This document shows positions 1 through 8,090 of a stretch of 25,407 bases of DNA, one piece after another. The translations under genes and the position numbers were made by a program. This stretch comes from JAVZGQ01 sp038998365 (GTDB taxonomy: Archaea; Aenigmatarchaeota; Aenigmatarchaeia; CG10238-14; SCSR01): positions 1 through 25,407 of the forward strand of contig JAVZHJ010000002.1 of assembly GCA_038998365.1 (NCBI GenBank), given 5' to 3'. The notes under the pieces are model-generated. The model saw only the letters and a list, made by a program, of their open reading frames with translations. It did no database searches and had not been told where the DNA came from. Position 1 is the first letter of the stretch. Each line of letters starts with the position of its first letter.

Positions 1-1901
1 CTTGCCACAAAAATACCACCTTCATACAAATCTCTAAATTCTAACTCTATTATTCCCGGAAGTTTGCTATTAACTTTTTCTGCAAATTTTTCACCAATTT
101 CAATAAGTTTTTCTCTTGAAGTTTCATTTGGATATTTCACCATTAAAGAGTCTGTGTCACCATAGATGATTTCGAAACCAAAATTTTTGGCCTCCTTAAC
201 CACTGTGGTTATATAGTATCTTCCAAACGCAGCTGTAGAAGCACCACACTCCCTCTTGTACCATTTTGCACCTATAAAACCAAAATATCCATAAGAAGCA
301 TTTGCGATGATTTTTAAAGCATATTGCAAATTATCTAGCCTTTTCCATTCTTCACTATCCTTTTTAATTTTTTTCATAATTTTTTTAATCTCTTGTCTCT
401 TTATTATCAATTCTTCTAAGTGTTTCGGTATGAAGCCTTTATTCTTTAGACAAAAGTGCCAACTAGTTTCAGGAACCTTATTTTTTTCTTTACATTCAAC
501 ATGATCACAATTTAAAGTTTCTGGACTAATATTATGGGAAACTATTATGGTAGGATAAAGACTTCTAAAATCAAAGGCTAAAATGTCTGAATGAATTCCT
601 TTTTTAGGTTCAATAACAATTGCTCCTTTATAAGCAGGCTCCATTTTTCTTTTTTCAATTTCTTCAGTTTTTGGTCTATTCGGTATTATCAAATTATCAA
701 CAAAAGCTTTTCTCATGTAGAAAGCTTCGACAAGCTGAGAATATGTATTTCTACAAACATCAAAAGGTAAAAGGCCGGTCAATCTGCTTAAAGCAAAAAT
801 TTGAGGTAATATCAGTTCAGAGAGTTTAAAAGTTAGTATGGAATCATGAAGGCTATATTCTGCTAGTTTTTCCATTCCCACTTTCTTACTCCAAATTTCA
901 ACCATTTCTTCATACTCCATTTCTTTTTTACCAACTCCCAACAATTCTTGAGCTACTTCATTCAAGGTTAACACTTCACTTTTCAAACTTGCTGAAAGAA
1001 TGTGATCGATAAAATTAAAAATATCTATGTGGACCCTACCTCTTATTTTTGTTGAGCTAATTCTTCCCCTCCTAACTAAATGAATCAGCGAATTGTCCCT
1101 CCCAAATTTTAGAGGAATTTTTAATTCTTCAGACCTTTCTTTAAGTTTTGGAAAATCAAAATTGTCACCATTATAAGTACATATGAAGTCAGGATCCTCT
1201 TCTTTAACAATTTCCAAGAACCTTTCTATTATTTCTTTTTCATCTTCAAAAGATTCTACATATTTTGGTTGATTTTCCCAAGATTTGGAAGTTAAAACCC
1301 TTTTCTTCCCGCTACTAGAAACAAGGCTTAGCATAATGATTTTAGATTTTCCATTTTCTTCAATGAACTCTGTGTCAAAGGCCAGAACTTTAAAATTTAT
1401 TTCAACATCTTTTTTAATTGGTTTTACAGACTTGGCTTTTATTATCTCATCTACTAAATATTTTTCTTTGTTTTCGATTTTTTCCCCTTCAACTTCAATC
1501 CAGTTCATTGGTTCAATTTGTTTATCAATCAAATAGCGCTTGTAAAACACAATGTCATATTCGTAAGTTTCTTCAACCTCATCCCAGTCTTTTATAGCAT
1601 TTCTTACTTCAGAAATTCTCCTTGGATTATCTATTGTAATTTTAAGAAGCTTTGTTTTTTCATTTTGCCATTTTTTTTCCACAATTTCTACATCTAAATA
1701 TTTTATTTCTAATTCATCTAGGCTCAATTCTTCAATTTTCTTTTTCAACTCATATATTTTATTTTTTTGAGGCATGACGTAAAAGTATGGTAAGAAATTT
1801 TGATCAAGAACCAAAAAATTTTTTCCAGCATAGTTTTTACAGTAAAGTCTAACAGTTGGTTTTTCATCTGTTATAACATAATCTGCATCCAAAAGGAGCA
1901 A
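1..1901 (-). CDS. polB: Family B DNA polymerase, C-terminal part cut by window edge
   Basis: Replicative or repair DNA polymerase with 3'-5' proofreading. My own reverse-strand translation shows the whole family B motif set in order: Exo I with DTE (about residue 175), Exo II YNGDNFDFP, Exo III YSLHDS (about 346), motif A DFRSLYPTII (about 442), motif B KIIANASYGY and motif C YGDTDS (about 579). All catalytic acidic residues are present. About 630 residues are visible, and the thumb domain lies beyond base 1. The start is not ATG. I chose TTG at 1901 because it gives MLLLDADYVIT, close to the MILDVDYIT start of Pyrococcus PolB. TTG at 1913 is the alternative; there is no earlier in-frame start before a stop. 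It is divergent from the 2003 gene. A TATA-like TTTTAAATAA lies at 1934-1943, so the leader would be very short. Confidence 0.95.
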   Translation of the reverse strand, partial: MLLLDADYVITDEKPTVRLYCKNYAGKNFLVLDQNFLPYFYVMPQKNKIYELKKKIEELSLDELEIKYLDVEIVEKKWQNEKTKLLKITIDNPRRISEVRNAIKDWDEVEETYEYDIVFYKRYLIDKQIEPMNWIEVEGEKIENKEKYLVDEIIKAKSVKPIKKDVEINFKVLAFDTEFIEENGKSKIIMLSLVSSSGKKRVLTSKSWENQPKYVESFEDEKEIIERFLEIVKEEDPDFICTYNGDNFDFPKLKERSEELKIPLKFGRDNSLIHLVRRGRISSTKIRGRVHIDIFNFIDHILSASLKSEVLTLNEVAQELLGVGKKEMEYEEMVEIWSKKVGMEKLAEYSLHDSILTFKLSELILPQIFALSRLTGLLPFDVCRNTYSQLVEAFYMRKAFVDNLIIPNRPKTEEIEKRKMEPAYKGAIVIEPKKGIHSDILAFDFRSLYPTIIVSHNISPETLNCDHVECKEKNKVPETSWHFCLKNKGFIPKHLEELIIKRQEIKKIMKKIKKDSEEWKRLDNLQYALKIIANASYGYFGFIGAKWYKRECGASTAAFGRYYITTVVKEAKNFGFEIIYGDTDSLMVKYPNETSREKLIEIGEKFAEKVNSKLPGIIELEFRDLYEGGIFVA

Positions 1902-1933
1902 ATTTTCCTTCAAATCACCACTAATAATTATTT

Positions 1934-1943
1934 TTATTTAAAA
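1934..1943 (-). promoter_or_regulatory. Putative TATA box of DNA polymerase gene
   Basis: Reading the minus strand, TTTTAAATAA sits 33-42 bases upstream of the TTG at 1901. This predicts transcription starting near 1912, with little or no leader. It is inferred from archaeal promoter spacing only. Confidence 0.45.
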
Positions 1944-1969
1944 TGATTTAGTTTTTTTGTGAAAAGCAA

Positions 1970-1999
1970 AATTATTTGTGTAAATGATTACAAATAATT
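1970..1999. promoter_or_regulatory. 10-bp perfect inverted repeat in divergent polB/DHS promoter region
   Basis: Arms AATTATTTGT (1970-1979) and ACAAATAATT (1990-1999) are perfectly complementary and separated by 10 bases. The repeat ends 3 bases before the GTG start of the deoxyhypusine synthase gene, so it would cover that gene's transcription start and TATA position. It also lies just upstream of the polymerase TATA box. It could be an operator for one or both genes; no regulator can be named. Confidence 0.45.
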
Positions 2000-2002
2000 A
2001 AT

Positions 2003-3091
2003 GTGAATAAAATTTTAAAAATACCTACACAACCAATTGATGTATGGCCAGATAAAAAAATCAGTGAGTTAACAGAAGAAATGCTTTATACTGGTTATCA
2101 AGGAAGAAAGTTAGCCGAAGTAATACAAGTTTGGACAAAAATGCTCAAAAAGAAAAACATAGTGATTTGGTTTGGTCTTGCTGGCGCAATGGTTCCAGCT
2201 GGAATGAGAAAAATAATTTCTTATCTTATTCGAAGAAGAATGATAGATGTCATAGTTTCTACTGGTGCAAACTTATATCACGATTGTGTCGAAGCTTTAG
2301 GGGTTAAACATTATGTAGGAACTCATTCAGTAGATGATACGAAGTTGAGAAAAATGAAAATAGATAGAATTTATGATGTTTTTGCAAATGAGAAAAAATT
2401 CTACTGGGTTGATAGTTGGATTGAAAGAGATTTTTCAAGAACATTAAGAGATTATTATCTTTATTCTTCTCGTGAAATTCTTTATCTTTTGGGGAAGAGG
2501 TTAAATCAAGTTGCAAAGGACAAAAACTCAATTTTAATAAACGCTTTCAAACAAAAAGTTCCAATTTTTTGTCCGGCTTTTGGGGATAGTTCTATTGGAT
2601 TTTCTATCATGTTTGCCAACAGAAGAAAATTCACGAAAATGGTTGGTGATAAAAAAGTTGTTTTTAGAAAGAAGAGAATTGTTTGGGATGGTTTAAAAGA
2701 TGTTGACGAAAGTTCAAAAATAACAGAAAAGTCTAAAACAACTGGTGTAATATACATTGGCGGTGGTGTGCCGAAAAACTTCATTCAACAAACAGCAGTT
2801 ATTGCAAGTTATCATACCAGACACGAAAAAAGCCACAGCTTTGCAATACAAATTTCTACAGACTTACCACAGTGGGGAGGTCTATCTGGATGTACTTTTG
2901 AAGAAGGCAAAAGCTGGGGTAAAATTGGTGCGTCTGCAAAAATGGTCCAATGTTATACTGATGCAACCATAGCTTTACCAATTGTTGTTCATGCTTTAAG
3001 TGAAAAGTTCAAGAAGTTGAGGAGAGAAGTCCCAGTTTTTGAATGGAGAGGTAATGAATTAAAAATTAAATATGAAAAAATGAAACTGTAA
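2003..3091 (+). CDS. Deoxyhypusine synthase family protein
   Basis: True DHS transfers the aminobutyl group of spermidine to a lysine of initiation factor aIF5A in an NAD-dependent reaction. The 362-residue protein has the family core. This includes ISTGANLYHD-like VSTGANLYHDC, a GDSSIG motif, an IGGGVPKNF nucleotide-binding turn and SWGK with the presumed catalytic lysine at residue 307. Several stretches (PKNF, GGLSG, DATIALP) recall the DHS-like subgroup found in bacteria and some archaea more than classical DHS, so the substrate is uncertain. The start is GTG at 2003; the ATG two bases upstream runs straight into TGA. It abuts the convergent Ogg gene with no intervening base. The aIF5A gene is not in the window. 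Confidence 0.88.
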   Translation: MNKILKIPTQPIDVWPDKKISELTEEMLYTGYQGRKLAEVIQVWTKMLKKKNIVIWFGLAGAMVPAGMRKIISYLIRRRMIDVIVSTGANLYHDCVEALGVKHYVGTHSVDDTKLRKMKIDRIYDVFANEKKFYWVDSWIERDFSRTLRDYYLYSSREILYLLGKRLNQVAKDKNSILINAFKQKVPIFCPAFGDSSIGFSIMFANRRKFTKMVGDKKVVFRKKRIVWDGLKDVDESSKITEKSKTTGVIYIGGGVPKNFIQQTAVIASYHTRHEKSHSFAIQISTDLPQWGGLSGCTFEEGKSWGKIGASAKMVQCYTDATIALPIVVHALSEKFKKLRREVPVFEWRGNELKIKYEKMKL

Positions 3092-3733
3092 TCATTTGAA
3101 AATAAAACCAGTTTCTTTAGACCAAAAAATTAAATCTAATTCATCAAGAGGAATGTTAATTTGCTTTGAGAATTCCCTCATCTTATCCTCAATCTTAATA
3201 TATTCTTTCTTTGTCAAATTTTTTGGAATTTTTTCGATTACACCAAACTCTTTCAAGTTCTTTAAGATATGAATATCTAAAATTGCCAGCTGATTATCAC
3301 TTAAGCCAACATTCCTTAAGAAATGAGAGGCTTCCTTCATCCCAATACCCTTCAGGTTGTTAATCAACCATTCTCTTAATTCTAAAGGGTCTATGAAAGA
3401 TTGGAGAAATTCTTTAATCTGAATTTTCCCATCTACTGTAAATTTTTTTCTTGCTTCAACTATGTAATTTGCTTTATTTTTACTAAATCTTACTTTTAGG
3501 AATGGTAAAATTTGTTCAGCGCTACCTCTATATAATAAACCATTCTTTACTAGTTTGTTTATAGACTCCCAAGCATCCAAAGCTTTTGATTGTGGTGTAC
3601 AAATACAAAAAGCAAGTTCAGCAAAAATTCTTTCATTAGTTTCATTCATCATTCTTTTGAATTCAAGAAGCCTTTGTTTAATTTCATAATTTTTTTCTTC
3701 GTATAACTTTTTCAATTCATCAATTTTATTCAT
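3092..3733 (-). CDS. ogg: Archaeal 8-oxoguanine DNA glycosylase/AP lyase (Ogg2 type)
   Basis: Base-excision repair enzyme that removes 8-oxoguanine and nicks the abasic site. The 213-residue length fits the small archaeal Ogg2 family. A helix-hairpin-helix with GIGMKEASHFLRN carries the presumed Schiff-base lysine K133, and LAILDIHILK carries the catalytic aspartate D153. The last residue is lysine (FIFK). From memory of the archaeal Ogg structures, a C-terminal lysine contributes to recognising the damaged base, so the intact end matters. ATG at 3733 lies 3 bases after the stop of the upstream UPF0282 gene, and the GAGGA ribosome site is inside that gene's last codons, so the pair is probably translationally coupled. 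Confidence 0.93.
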   Translation of the reverse strand: MNKIDELKKLYEEKNYEIKQRLLEFKRMMNETNERIFAELAFCICTPQSKALDAWESINKLVKNGLLYRGSAEQILPFLKVRFSKNKANYIVEARKKFTVDGKIQIKEFLQSFIDPLELREWLINNLKGIGMKEASHFLRNVGLSDNQLAILDIHILKNLKEFGVIEKIPKNLTKKEYIKIEDKMREFSKQINIPLDELDLIFWSKETGFIFK

Positions 3734-3736
3734 TTT

Positions 3737-4642
3737 TCATTCCTCGAAAATTCCTTTCATTTCTTTAATACCAGATTCAGGATATTTTTGGTATAATTCT
3801 TTTCTTCTTGCTTCCAAAATTTCTACAGAATTACCTAAAAATTCTGCAGCGGTTAAAACACTTGTCTTCATTTTTTCACCAACTCTTAATACAGGCATTA
3901 TTTTTTCTTTATATTTTAAATCTCTAAGCAAATGATGGTCTAAAATTAAAGTTTTGGGTGAAATTTCTTCCAAAATTTTAATTAAATTTTGTATAGAGGC
4001 TTGAAAGTTTTCATAGCTATACCTATAACCAAGCATGTAAGTCATAGGACCATCAACAATTAGGAAATCTGGTTCGTTATCTAGGACGAAATCAATTTGA
4101 TCTTCAATCGCTGGCCCTTCAACATCGCTTGTGAAGACGAACCTTTCCTTCCCTTCTTTTATCAAAACTTCAATTACCCAACCCAATTTTGGGTTTGTGC
4201 CGTGAAAAACTGGTTTAGAAAAAACAACTTCAGTTTTACCGAATTTAAATTCCTTTCCATCAGCATATTCCAAATTTTCAGGAAGATCCTTAATTTTTTC
4301 AAAAAAGAAAGAGGCTCTTTGTTTTTGACTGAAATTTATTTTTTCTGTAGGATGTTTAACTAAAACAATTTTTTTCTCATAAATTTCCAAGTTTTCCCAT
4401 GGATTGTGATGATCGTAGTGATAATGTGTAATTATTAAAATATCAGACTTTTTTGCAAAATCAACTATTTTTTTCCAATGTTCTTCCAATCTTTTCAACT
4501 CTATTGAATGTGGTTGAAGACCATATCTAATTGGAGCTAAAGAAACACCAGGATCAATTAAAATTTTTTGGTCTTTAGTCGTAACTAAACAAGCCATAGA
4601 CCTTGTACCAAGACTATCAAAAGCTATCGGCAAGATTTCCAT
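3737..4642 (-). CDS. UPF0282 family metallo-beta-lactamase-fold hydrolase
   Basis: Predicted metal-dependent hydrolase of unknown substrate. The family is archaeal and known mainly by the N-terminal signature seen here (PIAFDSLGTRSMA, then LIDPGVSLAP). The binuclear metal site HYHYDHH is at residues 73-79, and there is a later FTSDVEGP segment and an ILDHHLLRD histidine pair. I chose ATG at 4642, which gives MEILPIAFDSLG and lies one base after the pyrG stop. A GTG at 4651 would add three residues and overlap pyrG by 8 bases. It is packed between pyrG and ogg on the same strand, apparently one transcript. The position next to a repair gene suggests, but does not show, a nucleic acid substrate. 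Confidence 0.88.
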   Translation of the reverse strand: MEILPIAFDSLGTRSMACLVTTKDQKILIDPGVSLAPIRYGLQPHSIELKRLEEHWKKIVDFAKKSDILIITHYHYDHHNPWENLEIYEKKIVLVKHPTEKINFSQKQRASFFFEKIKDLPENLEYADGKEFKFGKTEVVFSKPVFHGTNPKLGWVIEVLIKEGKERFVFTSDVEGPAIEDQIDFVLDNEPDFLIVDGPMTYMLGYRYSYENFQASIQNLIKILEEISPKTLILDHHLLRDLKYKEKIMPVLRVGEKMKTSVLTAAEFLGNSVEILEARRKELYQKYPESGIKEMKGIFEE

Positions 4643-4643
4643 C

Positions 4644-6266
4644 TTATTCACTTAAACAAGCTTTGATTAAACCATCAAACAAAGGAGCAGGTTTAAGAGG
4701 TCTTGATTTGAATTCCGGATGCGCTTGAGTAGCAACGAAAAATGGATGATTATCAAGCTCTATAAATTCTACAAGCCTCCCATCAGGAGAAATTCCAGAA
4801 AAAATAAGACCATTTTTTTGTAGAATTTCATGAAATTCTGGGTTAACTTCATACCTATGTCTATGTCTTTCTCTTATTTCTTTTTGTTTATTGTACAGCT
4901 TCCAAACAGTTGTACCTTCTTTGAGAATTGTTGGCCAAGATCCAAGTCTCATAGTTGCGCCATATTTTGATTCTTCCATTAACTTTTTCTGTTCAGGCAA
5001 AATATCTATAACAGGATAAGGTGTATTTGGATCAAATTCCGTTGAATTTGCTCCACTTAGACCACAAACATTTCTAGCAAATTCAACGACAGCTAGCTGT
5101 AAACCTAAACATAAACCCAAAAAAGGAATATTATTTTCCCTCGCATATTTTATTGTAGCTATTTTGCCTTCTATTCCACTTGATCCAAAACCACCAGGAA
5201 CAATTATGCCATCTAAAGAATTAAGGATTTCAAGATTTTTTTCATTCTTTTCAAAAGATTTTGAATCTAACCAAACAATTTCTACCTTTACATTGTTTTG
5301 CCAAGCAGCATGTTTTGCTGCTTCTATTACAGAAATGTAAGAATCTTTAAGTGTGAAATCTCCAATATCAAAATATTTTCCAACTATTCCAATCTTCACA
5401 TTTTTTTCAAGACTTTTTATTTTGTCAATAAACATTTCCCATTCATTAAGATTTGCACATCTTTCTTGAATTCCCAATTTTTCCAGTATTCTTTTTCCAA
5501 GATTTTGTTTTTCAAAAACCAATGGGAGCTCATAAACATTATCTATGTCTGGATCAGAAATTACATCTTCTTTTTTAACATTACAAAATAAAGCAATTTT
5601 TTCTTTTCTCACATCATCTATTGGAGCTTCTGACCTGCAAATTATAAAATCTGGTATAATTCCAAGTTCACGTAATTTTTGAACTGAATGTTGAGTTGGT
5701 TTAGTTTTTTGTTCACCTAAATATTTTGGTACCGGCACGTAGCTTACATGAATATATATACACTTTTCGTTCTCCATTTTCATTTGTCTAGCAGCTTCTA
5801 TGAAGATTTGATTTTCATAATCCCCAACTGTTCCCCCAATTTCTACTAAAACAAAATCTACACAAGATTTTTCAGCAATTTTCCTTATCCTTGTTTTTAT
5901 TTCATCTGTCACATGTGGAATCATTTGTACGGTTTTGCCCAAATATTTTCCTTCCCTCTCCTTTGTTATAACATTCCAAAAAATCTGCCCAGAAGTTATG
6001 TTGTTTTCTTTTGGGATATCAATGTCTAAAAATCTTTCATAATGGCCCAAATCTTGATCAATTTCACCACCATCTTCCGTAACCCAAACTTCACCATGTT
6101 CAGTTGGTCTTAAAGTTCCAGCATCATAATTCAAGTAACCATCTATTTTTATTGCCGTGACTTTAAAGCCACGAAACTGTAAAAGCTTTCCTATAGAAGC
6201 TGTAGTTATTCCTTTACCAAGACCAGAAAGTACCCCACCAGTTATAAAAATATAATGAGTCTGCAT
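4644..6266 (-). CDS. pyrG: CTP synthase (glutamine hydrolysing)
   Basis: Makes CTP from UTP, ATP and glutamine, the last step of pyrimidine nucleotide synthesis. The 540-residue length is normal. The N-terminal synthetase domain begins with the P-loop-like FITGGVLSGLGKGI, followed by HGEVWVTEDGGEIDQDLGHYERF. The C-terminal class I glutamine amidotransferase has PGGFG, the nucleophile C386 in GLCLGLQ and the His/Glu pair in AHPEF. It starts at ATG 6266. An AT-rich TATA-like stretch about 20-30 bases upstream and the lack of a clear ribosome site suggest a leaderless message separate from rps10. It is followed directly by the UPF0282 and ogg genes. Confidence 0.97.
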   Translation of the reverse strand: MQTHYIFITGGVLSGLGKGITTASIGKLLQFRGFKVTAIKIDGYLNYDAGTLRPTEHGEVWVTEDGGEIDQDLGHYERFLDIDIPKENNITSGQIFWNVITKEREGKYLGKTVQMIPHVTDEIKTRIRKIAEKSCVDFVLVEIGGTVGDYENQIFIEAARQMKMENEKCIYIHVSYVPVPKYLGEQKTKPTQHSVQKLRELGIIPDFIICRSEAPIDDVRKEKIALFCNVKKEDVISDPDIDNVYELPLVFEKQNLGKRILEKLGIQERCANLNEWEMFIDKIKSLEKNVKIGIVGKYFDIGDFTLKDSYISVIEAAKHAAWQNNVKVEIVWLDSKSFEKNEKNLEILNSLDGIIVPGGFGSSGIEGKIATIKYARENNIPFLGLCLGLQLAVVEFARNVCGLSGANSTEFDPNTPYPVIDILPEQKKLMEESKYGATMRLGSWPTILKEGTTVWKLYNKQKEIRERHRHRYEVNPEFHEILQKNGLIFSGISPDGRLVEFIELDNHPFFVATQAHPEFKSRPLKPAPLFDGLIKACLSE

Positions 6267-6284
6267 AAATTATTGTGTTGTTTT

Positions 6285-6296
6285 TAAAATTTAAAA
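6285..6296 (-). promoter_or_regulatory. Putative TATA box for pyrG
   Basis: The 31-base gap between the rps10 stop and the pyrG ATG is almost all A and T, with a TTTAAATTTTAAAA-like element centred about 25 bases before the ATG. That is the spacing expected for a leaderless archaeal transcript. Confidence 0.45.
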
Positions 6297-6297
6297 T

Positions 6298-6618
6298 TTA
6301 GTCTTGCAACTTTATTTCTATGTGAACGCCTTGAGGCACATTTATCCTCATGATCTGCCTTAAAGCTCTTTCATCAGCTTGGACATCCACAACACGCTTA
6401 TGAATTCTAAGTTCCCATTTATCATAAGTAGCATTGCCATGGCCACAACCATCACCACAAGGAGTTTTAAGAGTAACAACTCTCATAACTTTTGTTGGAA
6501 GTGGAATCGGACCTTTAGCCACAACTCCAAACTTTTTTGCTATCTCTTTTATTTCAGAGCAAATACTATCCAATTCTTTTGGATCTTTGCCAGAGAGCTT
6601 TATCCTTGCTGTTTGCAT
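6298..6618 (-). CDS. rps10: 30S ribosomal protein S10 (uS10)
   Basis: Small-subunit head protein and the usual last gene of the archaeal elongation-factor cluster. The 106 residues include the family's RIKLSG start, GPIPLPTK and DKWELRIHKR. Between TPCGDG and the DKWELRIHKR block there is a short extra loop containing C54, C58 and H60 (CGDGCGHGN), a few residues longer than the usual archaeal loop. ATG at 6618 is preceded by AGTGAT. A T-rich terminator after EF-1A and a TATA box at 6665-6675 suggest that it has its own transcript despite the conserved order. Confidence 0.97.
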   Translation of the reverse strand: MQTARIKLSGKDPKELDSICSEIKEIAKKFGVVAKGPIPLPTKVMRVVTLKTPCGDGCGHGNATYDKWELRIHKRVVDVQADERALRQIMRINVPQGVHIEIKLQD

Positions 6619-6664
6619 GATATCACTTTATCTTCTTTAATCTGCTTAGTTTAAATTCTTTTTG

Positions 6665-6675
6665 TTTTATTTAAA
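6665..6675 (-). promoter_or_regulatory. Putative rps10 TATA box
   Basis: The minus strand reads TTTAAATAAAA about 47-57 bases before the rps10 ATG, predicting transcription starting near 6645 and a leader of about 27 bases that contains AGTGAT. Confidence 0.5.
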
Positions 6676-6740
6676 ATTAAAGTCACGCACAAGTATTTAA
6701 TTTTTTAATTTATGAGAATCTAGAAAGATTTAGAGAATTT

Positions 6741-6764
6741 AATAAGAAAAAGAAAACAAAGTTT
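6741..6764 (-). terminator. T-rich terminator after EF-1A
   Basis: Directly after the EF-1A stop codon the minus strand carries repeated T runs (TTTGTTTTCTTTTTCTT). This is the usual oligo-U form of archaeal intrinsic termination. It would end the long RNA polymerase/elongation factor transcript before rps10. Confidence 0.6.
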
Positions 6765-8042
6765 TTATTTCGCTTTAACTACATCCAAGCAAATTCCTGC
6801 AGCCACAGTCATTCCCATATCTCTTATAGCAAACCTTGCAAGCTCTGGGAAATCAGACTGCTTTTCTATCACCATCGGCTTAGTAGGTACAACTCTAATC
6901 TTTGCCGCATCTCCAGTCTTGATGAAATCAGGATGTTCTTGAATCACAGCACCTGTCCTTGGATCAATCTTTGCGATTATCTCTTCTATCCTACAAGCAA
7001 CGCTTGCAGTGTGACAGTGGAAAACTGGTGTATAACCTGCTGTGATGACACTTGGGTGCTGCAAAACAATTATTTGTGCTATGAATTCTTTGGCAACAGT
7101 TGGTGGATTGTCCGGATGTCCTGCCACATCTCCTCTTTTCAGTTGTTCTTTTGAAACTCCACGCACGTTAAAGCCAACATTATCACCAGGCTTAGCTTCT
7201 GGAATTTGTTTGTGGAAAATTTCTATTGATTTTACTTCTCCTTTCACTCCAGCAGGTTCAAAAACTAAGGTATCATTAACTCTAAGCACCCCTGTCTCAA
7301 CTCTTCCAACAGGAACAGTGCCGACTCCTGTTATCGAATAAACATCTTGAATAGGCAACCTCAAAGGCTTGTTTATCGGCTTTTCCGGTTCTTTTATCAC
7401 GGCATCTAAAGTTTCAACAAGCGTACCACCTTTGTACCATGGCATCTTGTCAGACTTCTTGACAACATTGTCTCCCATGTAAGCTGAAACTGGAACAAAT
7501 GGAATTTCTTCAACCTTGTAGCCAATCATCTTGAACAGCTTTGTAGCTTCCTCTTTAACCTCATTAAACCTCTTTTCATCATAGTTTACAGTATCCATCT
7601 TGTTTATAGCCACAATTATTTGATTGACTCCAAGAACTCTCAAGAGCCATGCATGCTCTTTTGTTTGCTCTTGTACACCTTCTCCAGTTTTAGCAGAAAT
7701 AACAAATATGGCAGCATCTGCTTGGCTTGCTCCAGTTATCATGTTTTTAACAAAATCTCTGTGTCCAGGACAATCTATAATGGTGAAGAACCACTTTTGT
7801 GTTTCAAAAGGCCTGTGCATTATGTCAATCGTGAGACCTCTTTCCCTCTCTTCTTTCACAGTATCCATGACAAAAGCAAACTCAAACGTCTCTCTCTTCA
7901 GCTCACTTGCCAATTCTTTCAACTTCCTCATTTCCTCTTCTCTTATTGCCCCACTATCATAAAGCAGTCTACCTATCAAAGTAGATTTTCCTGCATCTAC
8001 GTGACCAGCAGTCATCAAGTTGATATTCGGTTTTGCAGGCAT
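6765..8042 (-). CDS. tuf: Translation elongation factor 1 alpha (EF-Tu homologue)
   Basis: GTPase that delivers aminoacyl-tRNA to the ribosome. The 425 residues show the GTP-binding motifs in order: GHVDAGKS at 13-20, DCPGH at 90-94 and NKMD at 147-150. Two beta-barrel domains follow (SITGVGTVPVGRVETG, then the C-terminal RDMGMTVAAG block). ATG at 8042 has a good ribosome site, GGGAG. The 47-base gap from EF-2 also holds a TATA-like TATTTAAATATT, so an internal promoter is possible. This is its normal place between EF-2 and S10. Confidence 0.98.
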   Translation of the reverse strand: MPAKPNINLMTAGHVDAGKSTLIGRLLYDSGAIREEEMRKLKELASELKRETFEFAFVMDTVKEERERGLTIDIMHRPFETQKWFFTIIDCPGHRDFVKNMITGASQADAAIFVISAKTGEGVQEQTKEHAWLLRVLGVNQIIVAINKMDTVNYDEKRFNEVKEEATKLFKMIGYKVEEIPFVPVSAYMGDNVVKKSDKMPWYKGGTLVETLDAVIKEPEKPINKPLRLPIQDVYSITGVGTVPVGRVETGVLRVNDTLVFEPAGVKGEVKSIEIFHKQIPEAKPGDNVGFNVRGVSKEQLKRGDVAGHPDNPPTVAKEFIAQIIVLQHPSVITAGYTPVFHCHTASVACRIEEIIAKIDPRTGAVIQEHPDFIKTGDAAKIRVVPTKPMVIEKQSDFPELARFAIRDMGMTVAAGICLDVVKAK

Positions 8043-8069
8043 TTTTTATCTCCCTTCTAATCTTATTTA

Positions 8070-8090
8070 GCATCAATATTTAAATATATT
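8070..8090 (-). promoter_or_regulatory. Possible internal promoter for EF-1A
   Basis: Just after the EF-2 stop the minus strand reads ATATATTTAAATATTGATG, a strong TATA-like element about 35-45 bases before the EF-1A ATG. It would allow extra EF-1A expression. It is based on sequence resemblance only. Confidence 0.4.
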
